Positions 6,315 through 13,660 of a stretch of DNA of 17,321 nt are shown here, piece by piece. How positions within the stretch are numbered: position 1 is the first letter of the stretch; every line of letters begins with the position of its first letter. The notes beneath the pieces were generated by a model that had not been told where the DNA came from, did not search any database, and saw only the letters and a program-made list of their open reading frames with translations. The DNA is from Bacteroidales bacterium (GTDB taxonomy: Bacteria; Bacteroidota; Bacteroidia; Bacteroidales; F082): contig JAEEII010000032.1 in NCBI GenBank assembly GCA_016281295.1, forward strand, positions 1-17,321, read 5' to 3'. The translations under genes and the position numbers were made by a program.

Positions 6315-9212
6315 ATGAAACTACAAAAACTCATCATACACAACATCGCATCCATTGAAGATGCCACCATCGATTTTGAAGCACAACCGCTGGCCGACTG
6401 CGAAGTGTTCCTGATTACTGGCAAGACGGGATCAGGGAAATCAACCATCCTGGATGCCATCTGCCTGGCCTTGTTTGCCAACACCCCAAGGTTGTCTGGA
6501 ACACAGATGCAAGGTGGCACCAAAGACGGAGAGACTGACGTCACCATCAAAGACCCGCGCCAACTGATGCGTCGAAATACCGGCGAGGCTTTCGTGTCGC
6601 TCACCTTCACCGGCAGCAATGGCATACACTATGAAGCTAAATGGTCGGTTGCCAGAGCCAGAAAGAAAGTGAACGGCAACATCCAAAGCAAAACCTGGCT
6701 ACTGACAAATCTCGACTCGGAGGACACCTACACCAAAGACAACGAAATCAAGGATGAGATCCAGACAGCCATCGGCCTCGATTTTGGTCAATTTTGCCGC
6801 ACCACCCTTCTGGCACAAGGTGAGTTTACCCGCTTCCTAAACAGCAAGGATGACGACAAAGCGGAGATCCTGGAGAAAATCACTGGGGTGGACATCTACT
6901 CGAAGATCGGAAAGAAGATCTTTGATGTGACCGGAAAGAAAAAAGAAGACTGGGAGAAAGCCCAGCAAAAAATCACAGGCACCCCCACCCTGTCAGAGGA
7001 AGACATTGCCACCAAGAAAAAGGCAATCGCTGATTACGAAGTGCTGTTGACTCAAGTCAAGAAAGCTGGCGAAGAAGACAAGGCCAAAAAGCAATGGATC
7101 AACACGGACACGGAGCTGGAAAAAGCCGTCAGCAAAGCCACCGAAGACCACCGTCGTGCCCAAGCCGTAGTGGAAAATGACGACTTCAAGACGAAAGAAA
7201 CACTGGTCAACCAATGGAACGCCACGATAGAAGCACGTAACTGGCTCAGCCAAATGAAAAGTGCTGAAGCCATGGCCTCCAAAGGGAAACAACAAATAGA
7301 AGAATGCAAGCGCACCATCAACAACGAAAGCAAGATGCTTGTGGAAACGTTACAGCCAGCTTTCGACAAGGCGCAACAAGAGGTAAACAAAGCGCAAACC
7401 GCTCTTGACCAACAGACTGCCGAACTAAAATCCCAAGAAACAGCACTCGACGAGCTCCATCTGCCCGACCTGAGAAAAAAACGCGACGAGGCCAAAGAAC
7501 TGCAACGGAACATCGCCATCACCTTCGAGCGAATCGAAATACGCAACAACGAAAAAGTACGCCGAAACAAAACCGCCCAATTGCTTGCAGATACCGCCTC
7601 CGACATTGAAAAGAAACAGCTAGTATCAGCGGAAATGAATCCGCTGATCCACGATGCCAAGGTGGTGATGGACGACCGCAAGGCGACACTCGACAAACAG
7701 AGCGACACCGTCAACAAGTTCGCCAAAACCCTACGACAGAAACTCCATATTGGCGACACCTGCCCCGTCTGCCGACAGGAAATCAAAAGCGCATTGCCCC
7801 ACGAGGAGGAATTGGCCCAACTCGTCGGAGGCCTTGAAAAGGCTTATAAAGAGGCCGAAACGGCATATCAAGAACTGATGAACAAGAAAAACAAGCTGGA
7901 TGCCGAGATCAAAGCAGCGCAAAAATCGTATCAGACCACCAAAGAAGAGTTCGACAAGGACAACTCCATCAAAACAGCAACCCAAAAAGTCATCGAAGCC
8001 TGCAAGAATTGTGGGCTGGAGACCATCGACGAAAAGACACCCGAAAAGCTGGCGACCCTAAAAGACAATACCGAAACCAGCTTGAAAAACCTTGAAGAAA
8101 AGATTGCCGAAGGAGCCAAAAAGGAAGCGCTCATCAAAACGCAAAGAGACGCCCTCGACAAGTCGAACAAAAGCTTAGAGCAACTAAAGACCGCTGCACA
8201 AAAAGCCCAACAGAACATCTCCGAATGCAAAAACAAGATCGCCATCGCTGAAGAACGCAAGAAAAACATAGAACTCGTGCAACTGAGACAAGCCGAAGAA
8301 ACCTTGCAGACCAACAAACAGCAATTGGATGCTTTCCTTGACACGCATACCGAACTTGACATGACACGACTGGCCATCTTGAACGGCTACACCTCTCAAA
8401 ACATCAACGAGACTCAGGCGACATTGGTAGCCGACAAGAACAAGGTGCTCACCCAAAACACACTGAAGGAAGATGCTGCAAGAAAACTGGAAGCGCACCG
8501 GCTGACGAAGCCCGCACTGAAAGAAGACGACACTATTGATCTTCTGGAAGCTCGTATCAAGGAAAACGAAAAGAACTCGGGAGAAATCTCAGAGAAGATT
8601 GGAGCCATCAACCAAGAGCTGAAAACCAATGAGGAAAACGAGAAACAGTGTGAACAGCTGAAAAAAGAAGCCGAGCAAAAGAAAGCCGATTACGAGAAAT
8701 GGTCGAATTTGAACCAACTCATCGGAGATTCCACGGGCAACAAGTTCCGCAAAATCGCACAGAGCTATGTGCTAAACAGCTTGATCCACTCGGCGAACCA
8801 CTATATGAAGACACTGACCGACCGATATACGCTGAAAGTGGCACCAGGCACCTTCGTCATCTCACTCGAAGATGCCTATCAAGGGTATGTAAGCCGGGCG
8901 GCAAGCACCATCTCTGGCGGGGAGAGTTTCCTGGTCTCGCTATCGTTAGCCCTCGCGCTCAGCGACATAGGACAGCAACTGGCGGTGGACACGCTCTTCA
9001 TCGACGAAGGCTTCGGCACCCTCAGCGGTGAACCCCTGCAAAACGCCATCAACACATTGCGCACGCTGCACAAGAACGCGGGCCGACATGTGGGAATCAT
9101 CAGCCATGTGGAAGAGCTGCAAGGAAAGATTCCAGTACAGATCCAGGTGGTCCAAGAAGGGAACCTCTCCAGCAGCGAAGTAAGGGTGGTGACCGCTGAC
9201 CAGAGGAGTTAA
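6315..9212 (+). CDS. sbcC: SbcC, SMC-like ATPase subunit of the SbcCD complex
   Basis: This 965-residue protein is the Rad50-like partner of SbcD (E. coli SbcC is 1048 residues). It has a Walker A GKTGSGKST at 36-44; two long charged coiled coils flanking a zinc hook CPVC at 483-486; the ABC signature ISGGES near 866-871; and Walker B TLFIDEGFGTLS with Asp897 and Glu898. ATP binding closes the head domains on DNA, and the hook dimerises through zinc. The N-terminal MKLQKLIIHNIASI is the typical start of Rad50-type heads. The gene is in an operon with sbcD. Its stop is one base from the stop of the opposing uridine kinase gene, leaving no room for a separate terminator. Confidence 0.96.
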   Translation: MKLQKLIIHNIASIEDATIDFEAQPLADCEVFLITGKTGSGKSTILDAICLALFANTPRLSGTQMQGGTKDGETDVTIKDPRQLMRRNTGEAFVSLTFTGSNGIHYEAKWSVARARKKVNGNIQSKTWLLTNLDSEDTYTKDNEIKDEIQTAIGLDFGQFCRTTLLAQGEFTRFLNSKDDDKAEILEKITGVDIYSKIGKKIFDVTGKKKEDWEKAQQKITGTPTLSEEDIATKKKAIADYEVLLTQVKKAGEEDKAKKQWINTDTELEKAVSKATEDHRRAQAVVENDDFKTKETLVNQWNATIEARNWLSQMKSAEAMASKGKQQIEECKRTINNESKMLVETLQPAFDKAQQEVNKAQTALDQQTAELKSQETALDELHLPDLRKKRDEAKELQRNIAITFERIEIRNNEKVRRNKTAQLLADTASDIEKKQLVSAEMNPLIHDAKVVMDDRKATLDKQSDTVNKFAKTLRQKLHIGDTCPVCRQEIKSALPHEEELAQLVGGLEKAYKEAETAYQELMNKKNKLDAEIKAAQKSYQTTKEEFDKDNSIKTATQKVIEACKNCGLETIDEKTPEKLATLKDNTETSLKNLEEKIAEGAKKEALIKTQRDALDKSNKSLEQLKTAAQKAQQNISECKNKIAIAEERKKNIELVQLRQAEETLQTNKQQLDAFLDTHTELDMTRLAILNGYTSQNINETQATLVADKNKVLTQNTLKEDAARKLEAHRLTKPALKEDDTIDLLEARIKENEKNSGEISEKIGAINQELKTNEENEKQCEQLKKEAEQKKADYEKWSNLNQLIGDSTGNKFRKIAQSYVLNSLIHSANHYMKTLTDRYTLKVAPGTFVISLEDAYQGYVSRAASTISGGESFLVSLSLALALSDIGQQLAVDTLFIDEGFGTLSGEPLQNAINTLRTLHKNAGRHVGIISHVEELQGKIPVQIQVVQEGNLSSSEVRVVTADQRS

Positions 9213-9213
9213 A

Positions 9214-9822
9214 CTAACTCCCCAAGTTCATCTTTATCCTTGAAGCCAAAATATCCACCACCACAGGGCTGGAGCCTTGCGGCAGGATGATGTCGGCGTA
9301 ACGTTTGGTAGGCTCGATGAACTGCAAGTGCATGGGCTTCACAAAGGTCTGGTAATGACGCAACACCGCCTCCCAGGTGCGACCACGCTCGGCAATGTCG
9401 CGGTGGATGATACGCATCAAACGCTCATCGCTGTCGGTATCGACAAACACCTTGATATCCATGCGCTTACGCAACTCCTCGTTGTTCAGTACCAGAATAC
9501 CCTCCACGATGATCACCTCCGTAGGCTCCACATGCACCACCTCTTGCGAACGAGCACAGGTGACGTAAGTATAAATAGGCATCGGGATGGTCTCGCCTCT
9601 CTTCAGACGATCAAGGTGCTCAATCATCAAACTCCATTCAATGGCGTCAGGATGGTCGAAGTTGATGTGCAGCTTCTCCTCCGGTGAGAGATGACCATTG
9701 TCATAATAATAAGCGTCTTGGGAAATCACTGAAACTGAATTGTTGGGCAGCTGTTTTACCAGCTCCTTGACGACGGTGGTTTTGCCCGAACCCGAACCGC
9801 CTGCGATACCAATGATTAACAT
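9214..9822 (-). CDS. udk: Uridine kinase
   Basis: This 202-residue protein phosphorylates uridine and cytidine to UMP and CMP with ATP or GTP in cytoplasmic pyrimidine salvage. It begins with the P-loop IAGGSGSGKTTVV (Walker A at about 8-16), followed by SQDAYYYDN (family Asp/Tyr motif), NFDHPDAIEW (nucleoside-binding region), IPIYTYVTCAR-like sequence, and VIIVEGILVL (Walker B-like). RDIAERGRT is the lid region. The length is typical (E. coli Udk is 213). It is transcribed leftward, ends one base from sbcC, and shares an intergenic region with the divergent FMN-binding gene, where a well-spaced promoter is visible. Confidence 0.95.
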   Translation of the reverse strand: MLIIGIAGGSGSGKTTVVKELVKQLPNNSVSVISQDAYYYDNGHLSPEEKLHINFDHPDAIEWSLMIEHLDRLKRGETIPMPIYTYVTCARSQEVVHVEPTEVIIVEGILVLNNEELRKRMDIKVFVDTDSDERLMRIIHRDIAERGRTWEAVLRHYQTFVKPMHLQFIEPTKRYADIILPQGSSPVVVDILASRIKMNLGS

Positions 9823-9847
9823 GTTACATGCATTTTTTTTGAATCCA

Positions 9848-9878
9848 CAAAAATAAAAAAAAGTACTTTTGTGGCAAA
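9848..9878 (-). promoter_or_regulatory. udk promoter (minus strand)
   Basis: Read on the minus strand, TTTG (9875-9878) is followed after 19 bases by TATTTTTG (9848-9855), a full match to the Bacteroidetes -33/-7 pattern. The udk ATG lies 26 bases downstream. The element interleaves with the plus-strand promoter of the next gene. Confidence 0.75.
9864..9871 (+). promoter_or_regulatory. -7 element of the FMN-binding gene
   Basis: TACTTTTG matches TAnnTTTG. A TTTG at 9838-9841 lies 22 bases upstream, slightly long. The element ends at 9871, so the possible GTG start at 9871 cannot be used from this promoter; the ATG at 9889 is preferred. Confidence 0.6.
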
Positions 9879-9888
9879 TTTCAATGCC

Positions 9889-10398
9889 ATGAAAAATTCA
9901 AAGAAGTTTTTTGCAGGGCTGATATTTGCCCTCGCCGCCTTAACAACAGGTTCATTTACAGCATGTTCCAATTACAAACCCACCGAAAAAGATCTTCCTA
10001 TCGAGACTTTGACGGAGCTCCAAACTGCCTTTCCTAAAGCCGCTTACGTGGAGCTGACCGAGACCGCCACCTACGCCGTGAAAAACGAGAAAGGAAAAGT
10101 CATCGGCAGCGTCATGCTCTCCTCCCCTTACGCTGACGACATCAAAGGCTTCAACGGCCCCACGCCCTTGCAAATCGCCTTTGACCAAAACGGTAAGATC
10201 ATCGAAGTGCGTGTGCTCGACAACGACGAGACTCCAAACTTCTTGAAACGTGTTGTCAACGCCGGATTCCTCGACTCCTGGAACGGCCTTACCGCTGAAG
10301 AAGCCCTCAACAAAGAAGTGGACGCTGTCAGCGGTGCCACCTTCTCCTCCAACGGCATCCAGAAAAGCCTAAAAGCAACACTGTCGCATAAGAAATAA
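9889..10398 (+). CDS. Exported FMN-binding domain protein (RnfG/NqrC-type FMN_bind)
   Basis: From ATG 9889 the product is 169 residues. It starts with a signal peptide (KKFFAGLIFALAALTTG) ending in SFTAC, a lipobox-like site, so it may be a periplasmic lipoprotein. The rest matches an FMN_bind domain: GSVMLSSPYADDIKGFNGPTP, a central beta region, NFLKRV, and the flavinylation motif DAVSGAT (145-151). In this family ApbE attaches FMN covalently through phosphate to the final Thr (here Thr151), so the protein likely carries electrons on the outer face of the inner membrane. No Rnf/Nqr genes, membrane reductase or apbE lie nearby, so its partner is unknown. The alternative GTG at 9871 overlaps the -7 element and is rejected. 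Confidence 0.85.
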   Translation: MKNSKKFFAGLIFALAALTTGSFTACSNYKPTEKDLPIETLTELQTAFPKAAYVELTETATYAVKNEKGKVIGSVMLSSPYADDIKGFNGPTPLQIAFDQNGKIIEVRVLDNDETPNFLKRVVNAGFLDSWNGLTAEEALNKEVDAVSGATFSSNGIQKSLKATLSHKK

Positions 10399-10484
10399 CG
10401 AGGGCTGACCACACGCCTTAAGAAATGGTATGATTCTTGTTTTAATATTTGTCTTTGTGTCAAATATTAAAAACAATTAATACC

Positions 10485-11180
10485 ATGAAAAAGCTATTAG
10501 TATCGTTATTGTTGGTTCTCGCCGTCACCCTCTCGGCTGAAGCCCAACATTATAGAAAGCCGCATCCACGCAGGTTTGCACGCCGTCCCCACAGAGAGGC
10601 TCCCGCGCCAAGACCCAGATACCATGACCGGGGAATGACTTATTATTACAATCCCATCGGCGAGGTTCGGCTCCACGTCGGCGGCGAGCTGGGATTTACC
10701 GACATCGGAGGTCTCTTCATGCATGAGATCCCCTATCATTATGGCATTGGGGCCATGGCTGAAGTGCAGACCGGACGCCTGTTGAGTCTTGGCCTCGGAG
10801 CAGACTACTACGGCAGCCGCAACCTGGGCAGAGGCAACTACCAAAACGACACCTATCTCAATTGTGTGCCAATCTACGCCAACATCAGGCTCAGCACACC
10901 CGGACACTGCACTCGACTCTTTGTGGAAGGCAAAGCGGGTTATGCCATCCCTCTCAACAGCATGGAGCTCACGCATCCCTACCGTGGCGAGGTCGTAGCC
11001 CAAGGATTCTACACAGGAGTCGGCGTCGGACTTGACTTCTATAACAACAACATCAGCATTGGATTCAATTCCATTGACCTGCATTACATGGATAAAAACC
11101 ACCTCCACAATGGCAGCACTGCAGACGGGATGTTCACCGATTTCTATATCAAATACTCGTATGCCTTCCCGCTGAATTAA
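10485..11180 (+). CDS. Secreted protein of unknown function, beta-rich
   Basis: This 231-residue protein starts with a clear signal peptide (MKKLLVSLLLVLAVTLSAEA, cleavage before Q). The mature N-terminus is very basic and rich in Pro, His and Arg (about 22-48, e.g. RRFARRPHREAPAPRPRYH). The remaining ~180 residues show alternating hydrophobic/polar strands with Gly and aromatic residues and end in IKYSYAFPLN, which suggests a small outer-membrane beta-barrel-like fold; I cannot name the family. The ATG at 10485 is chosen over an upstream in-frame ATG at 10449 because it begins the signal peptide directly. No good promoter was seen; TGTCTTTG at 10450-10457 has one mismatch to TAnnTTTG. It faces the peptidase gene across a palindromic block. 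Confidence 0.8.
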   Translation: MKKLLVSLLLVLAVTLSAEAQHYRKPHPRRFARRPHREAPAPRPRYHDRGMTYYYNPIGEVRLHVGGELGFTDIGGLFMHEIPYHYGIGAMAEVQTGRLLSLGLGADYYGSRNLGRGNYQNDTYLNCVPIYANIRLSTPGHCTRLFVEGKAGYAIPLNSMELTHPYRGEVVAQGFYTGVGVGLDFYNNNISIGFNSIDLHYMDKNHLHNGSTADGMFTDFYIKYSYAFPLN

Positions 11181-11186
11181 GCTATT

Positions 11187-11243
11187 AACATCTTTTTAAT
11201 TTTTAAACATCTTAATTTTTAAACATCTTAATTTTTAAACATC
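11187..11243. repeat. Tandem AT-rich repeat, AACATC side
   Basis: AACATC followed by T/A-rich sequence recurs at 11187, 11206, 11222 and 11238. The last two intervals are exactly 16 bases and the units (AACATCTTAATTTTTA) are identical; the first is 19 bases, with extra T's. Confidence 0.9.
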
Positions 11244-11303
11244 GAAAAACACGAAAAACACGAAAAATTTGTTCCTTTCGTGTTTTTCGTGTTTTTCGAT
11301 GTT
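11238..11303. terminator. Perfect 28-bp palindromic stem, likely bidirectional terminator
   Basis: Left arm 11238-11265 (AACATCGAAAAACACG...) and right arm 11276-11303 are exact reverse complements over 28 bases with a 10-base loop. Both arms contain an internal direct repeat of GAAAAACAC type. It lies between genes that converge from both sides (stops at 11180 and 11366), which fits a shared transcription end. The stem is AT-rich and lacks a simple terminal T-run, so the termination role is an inference. Confidence 0.75.
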
Positions 11304-11367
11304 CCCTTATATTTCGATGTTCCCTTATATTTTCGATGTTCCCTTATATTTCGATGTTCCCTTAATT
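11296..11367. repeat. Four tandem copies of an 18-19-base unit
   Basis: TCGATGTTCCCTTATATT is repeated at 11296, 11314, 11333 and 11351. Copy 2 has one extra T and copy 4 ends in CTTAATT, running into the peptidase stop codon. Each unit contains GATGTT, the reverse complement of the AACATC of the left-hand repeats, so the whole block is roughly mirror-symmetric. Confidence 0.92.
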
Positions 11368-13519
11368 AAAGGTTGTCTTTGAAATATTGGGTGATTTTGG
11401 TGATTAGGTGGGCACGATCCATACCGCGGACATTATGTCCGTGACCAGGATAAACGAAGTAGTCGAGCTGTTTGCCATTATGGATGCAGTTCTCCACAAA
11501 CACCAAGCTATGTTGCCACATCACTACATCGTCGGTGGTACAGTGAATCATCAGCAACTTGCCTTCCAGTTTGTCCGTCTTGTTTTCCAAGCTGGTCAGT
11601 TCATAGCCCTCGGGGTTCTCCTGTGGGGTATCCATATAACGCTCGCCATACATGATTTCATAATACTTCCAGTCGAGAACTGGGCCACCAGCCACGCTCA
11701 CCTTGAACACTTCAGGATGGTTGATTTTCAGTGAGGTTGACATGAAGCCACCATAGCTCCAGCCATCGGAACCGATACGGTTGGCATCCACGTAAGGAAG
11801 GGTCTTCAGCCATTCGATGCCCGTCAACTGGTCGCGCATCTCCAACTGTCCGCACTGGCGATGGATGCACTGCTCGAAGGCCTCGCCACGGTCGGCAGAG
11901 CCACGGTTGTCGAGGGTGAACACGAGGAAGCCTTCCTGAGCGAGATAGTTCAGATAGATGCCTGCGCCAGCCGTCCAGTCGTCGGTAATCAGCTGGGCAT
12001 GAGGACCGCCATACACATAGACGATGACAGGATATTTCTTCGAGGAGTCGAAGTTATAAGGCTTGATCAGACGCGTGTAGAGGGTCTGGCCGTCTTCAGC
12101 TTTCAACGTGCCGAGGGTAGTCTCACCGATGTTATAGTCCTTCAGCGGGTTCTCAGCTTCATGCAGACGGCTCACGAACTTACCGTTTTTATCCATCAAA
12201 TCCACATTGAGCGGCACATCGGTGCTGGTGTAAACATCGATGAAATATCTCCCGCTCTTGGAGGGAGTCACATCATGGGTGCCGTGTTCCTTGGTGAGTT
12301 TGGTGACCTTGCCGTTCTTGATGTTCATCATGTAGCAGTGGCGTTCCAGCGGACTGACCTCGGTGGAACGGTAGTAGATGTATTGTCCGTCCTTGGAGAA
12401 GCCGTTGAAATCAGTGATGACAAACTCACCCTTGGTAAGCTGCTTCACCTGATGCTTGCTGATGGTGTAGAGATAAAGATGATAGTAGCCATCGCGCTGA
12501 GCCTTCCAGATGAACTGGTCGGGATTGTTGGGCAGGAAGTAAGCAGGGCCTTGAGGTTCCACATATTGCTCATCGCGATCCTCGAAGATAGTTTGGATAA
12601 AATCTCCGTTGACGGCACTATATTCATTGAATCTCAGATAGTTCTGTTCACGGTTCAGCACACCGATATAGACTCGTTTATTGTCGGGATTCCAAGTGAT
12701 GGCGGTGAGATACTGTTCCACAGGCTCGCCTGTCTTGACCACGATTTCCTTGCCTGAAGCCATGTCATAGACATGCAGGGTAACTTGATGGCTCGTCATG
12801 CCAGCCATAGGATATTTGATAGGATTGGCGGTGGCGATACGTTCGGTGATATCCACCAGCGGGTAGTCGGTGACCATGCGTTCATCCATGGAATAGTAAG
12901 CCAGTTTGGAGCCATCGGGTGACCAGAAGATGCCCCCGTTGATGGCGAACTCGTTGCGATGCACGCTTTGGCCAGCCACCACGCCTTGGGGGTTGTCGGT
13001 AATCTGAATCTGCTTATCGCCGTCAGCCACATAGAGATTGTTGTCGATGGTATAGGCGATGCGCATGGTGCTCTCGCAAATATTTTGATTTTCAGAATTT
13101 TGAGGCAGAGATGTAATGGGGGTCATCACCTTCTTTTTGATATCAAATCGGTTCAGTGCGATGCCGTCTTTGCCCATGCTATAGAAATAGCACTCACGGT
13201 CGTTGAGCCAGGTCATCTGCGGGATACGGCGGAGGCTGTCCATGCCAGCCTCATGAGCATAGCCATTGAGTTCGTCCAAGGTGAGGAACACCCCTTCGTC
13301 TTTCTTTCCAGGGATCATGGTGAGGACTTCTTTGTCTTTCACCTTCATCAGGATGTCGGAATCGCCCACCCATTTCAGTTGGTTAGGCCGTTGGGCATAG
13401 AGGCTCCTGTTGTTATAAGAAGCGTCAGCGGGAGTAAAGAATTTCTTTTCTTGGGCGAAACCCTGTAGCGAAAGCAACAAGGTCAATGCTAATGAGAATA
13501 ATGATAACGTTTTTTTCAT
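11366..13519 (-). CDS. S9B prolyl peptidase (dipeptidyl peptidase IV or prolyl tripeptidyl peptidase)
   Basis: From the chosen ATG (13517-13519) the product is 717 residues. It has a signal peptide (MKKTLSLFSLALTLLLSLQGFAQ), then the DPP IV N-terminal beta-propeller (about 60-480, with repeated WSPDG, WNPDN and FSKDG blades) and an alpha/beta-hydrolase domain. The triad is visible: GWSYGG with Ser588, TTDD with Asp663, and GHGH with His695. The enzyme should remove N-terminal di- or tripeptides after proline from peptides in the periplasm or at the surface. The usual Glu-Glu pair that anchors the substrate amino group in DPP IV reads RNEF here (one Glu), so a prolyl tripeptidyl peptidase is possible. 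A longer frame starting at 13579 is rejected because its first 20 codons cover the promoter. Confidence 0.93.
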   Translation of the reverse strand: MKKTLSLFSLALTLLLSLQGFAQEKKFFTPADASYNNRSLYAQRPNQLKWVGDSDILMKVKDKEVLTMIPGKKDEGVFLTLDELNGYAHEAGMDSLRRIPQMTWLNDRECYFYSMGKDGIALNRFDIKKKVMTPITSLPQNSENQNICESTMRIAYTIDNNLYVADGDKQIQITDNPQGVVAGQSVHRNEFAINGGIFWSPDGSKLAYYSMDERMVTDYPLVDITERIATANPIKYPMAGMTSHQVTLHVYDMASGKEIVVKTGEPVEQYLTAITWNPDNKRVYIGVLNREQNYLRFNEYSAVNGDFIQTIFEDRDEQYVEPQGPAYFLPNNPDQFIWKAQRDGYYHLYLYTISKHQVKQLTKGEFVITDFNGFSKDGQYIYYRSTEVSPLERHCYMMNIKNGKVTKLTKEHGTHDVTPSKSGRYFIDVYTSTDVPLNVDLMDKNGKFVSRLHEAENPLKDYNIGETTLGTLKAEDGQTLYTRLIKPYNFDSSKKYPVIVYVYGGPHAQLITDDWTAGAGIYLNYLAQEGFLVFTLDNRGSADRGEAFEQCIHRQCGQLEMRDQLTGIEWLKTLPYVDANRIGSDGWSYGGFMSTSLKINHPEVFKVSVAGGPVLDWKYYEIMYGERYMDTPQENPEGYELTSLENKTDKLEGKLLMIHCTTDDVVMWQHSLVFVENCIHNGKQLDYFVYPGHGHNVRGMDRAHLITKITQYFKDNL

Positions 13520-13545
13520 GTTGTTGATGATTTGAGAATTTGGTG

Positions 13546-13576
13546 CAAAAATAAAAAATAGTTTGTTAGAGTCAAA
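13546..13576 (-). promoter_or_regulatory. Promoter of the S9 peptidase gene
   Basis: On the minus strand, TTTG (13573-13576) is followed after 19 bases by TATTTTTG (13546-13553), an exact Bacteroidetes -33/-7 match. It is 27 bases from the ATG and decides the start. Confidence 0.8.
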
Positions 13577-13613
13577 CATGCCATGCTAACTGCCAACTTT
13601 TTCTGTCTTTTTC

Positions 13614-13644
13614 TTGCGGGATAAACATTTATGACATATTTTTG
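13614..13644 (+). promoter_or_regulatory. Promoter of the AAA-ATPase/DUF1703 gene
   Basis: TTG (13614-13616), 20 bases, then TATTTTTG (13637-13644), matching TAnnTTTG. It lies 16 bases upstream of the ATG, so the leader is very short. It diverges from the peptidase promoter about 40 bases away. Confidence 0.7.
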
Positions 13645-13660
13645 CTGAAAAATTAAAATC

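Noticed and set aside
7052..7786. A 244-codon minus-strand ORF inside sbcC.
   Set aside because: It is Ser/Leu-rich composition mirrored from the Lys/Glu-rich coiled coil; a shadow frame.
9871..9888. GTG start at 9871 for the FMN-binding protein.
   Set aside because: It overlaps the TACTTTTG promoter element; ATG 9889 begins a normal signal peptide.
11861..12757. A 298-codon plus-strand ORF.
   Set aside because: It is antisense to the peptidase coding sequence, with no domain, promoter or start context; it is a shadow of the strong codon bias.
13520..13579. Twenty extra N-terminal residues of the S9 peptidase.
   Set aside because: The segment spans the -33/-7 promoter, and the signal peptide starts at the ATG 13517-13519.
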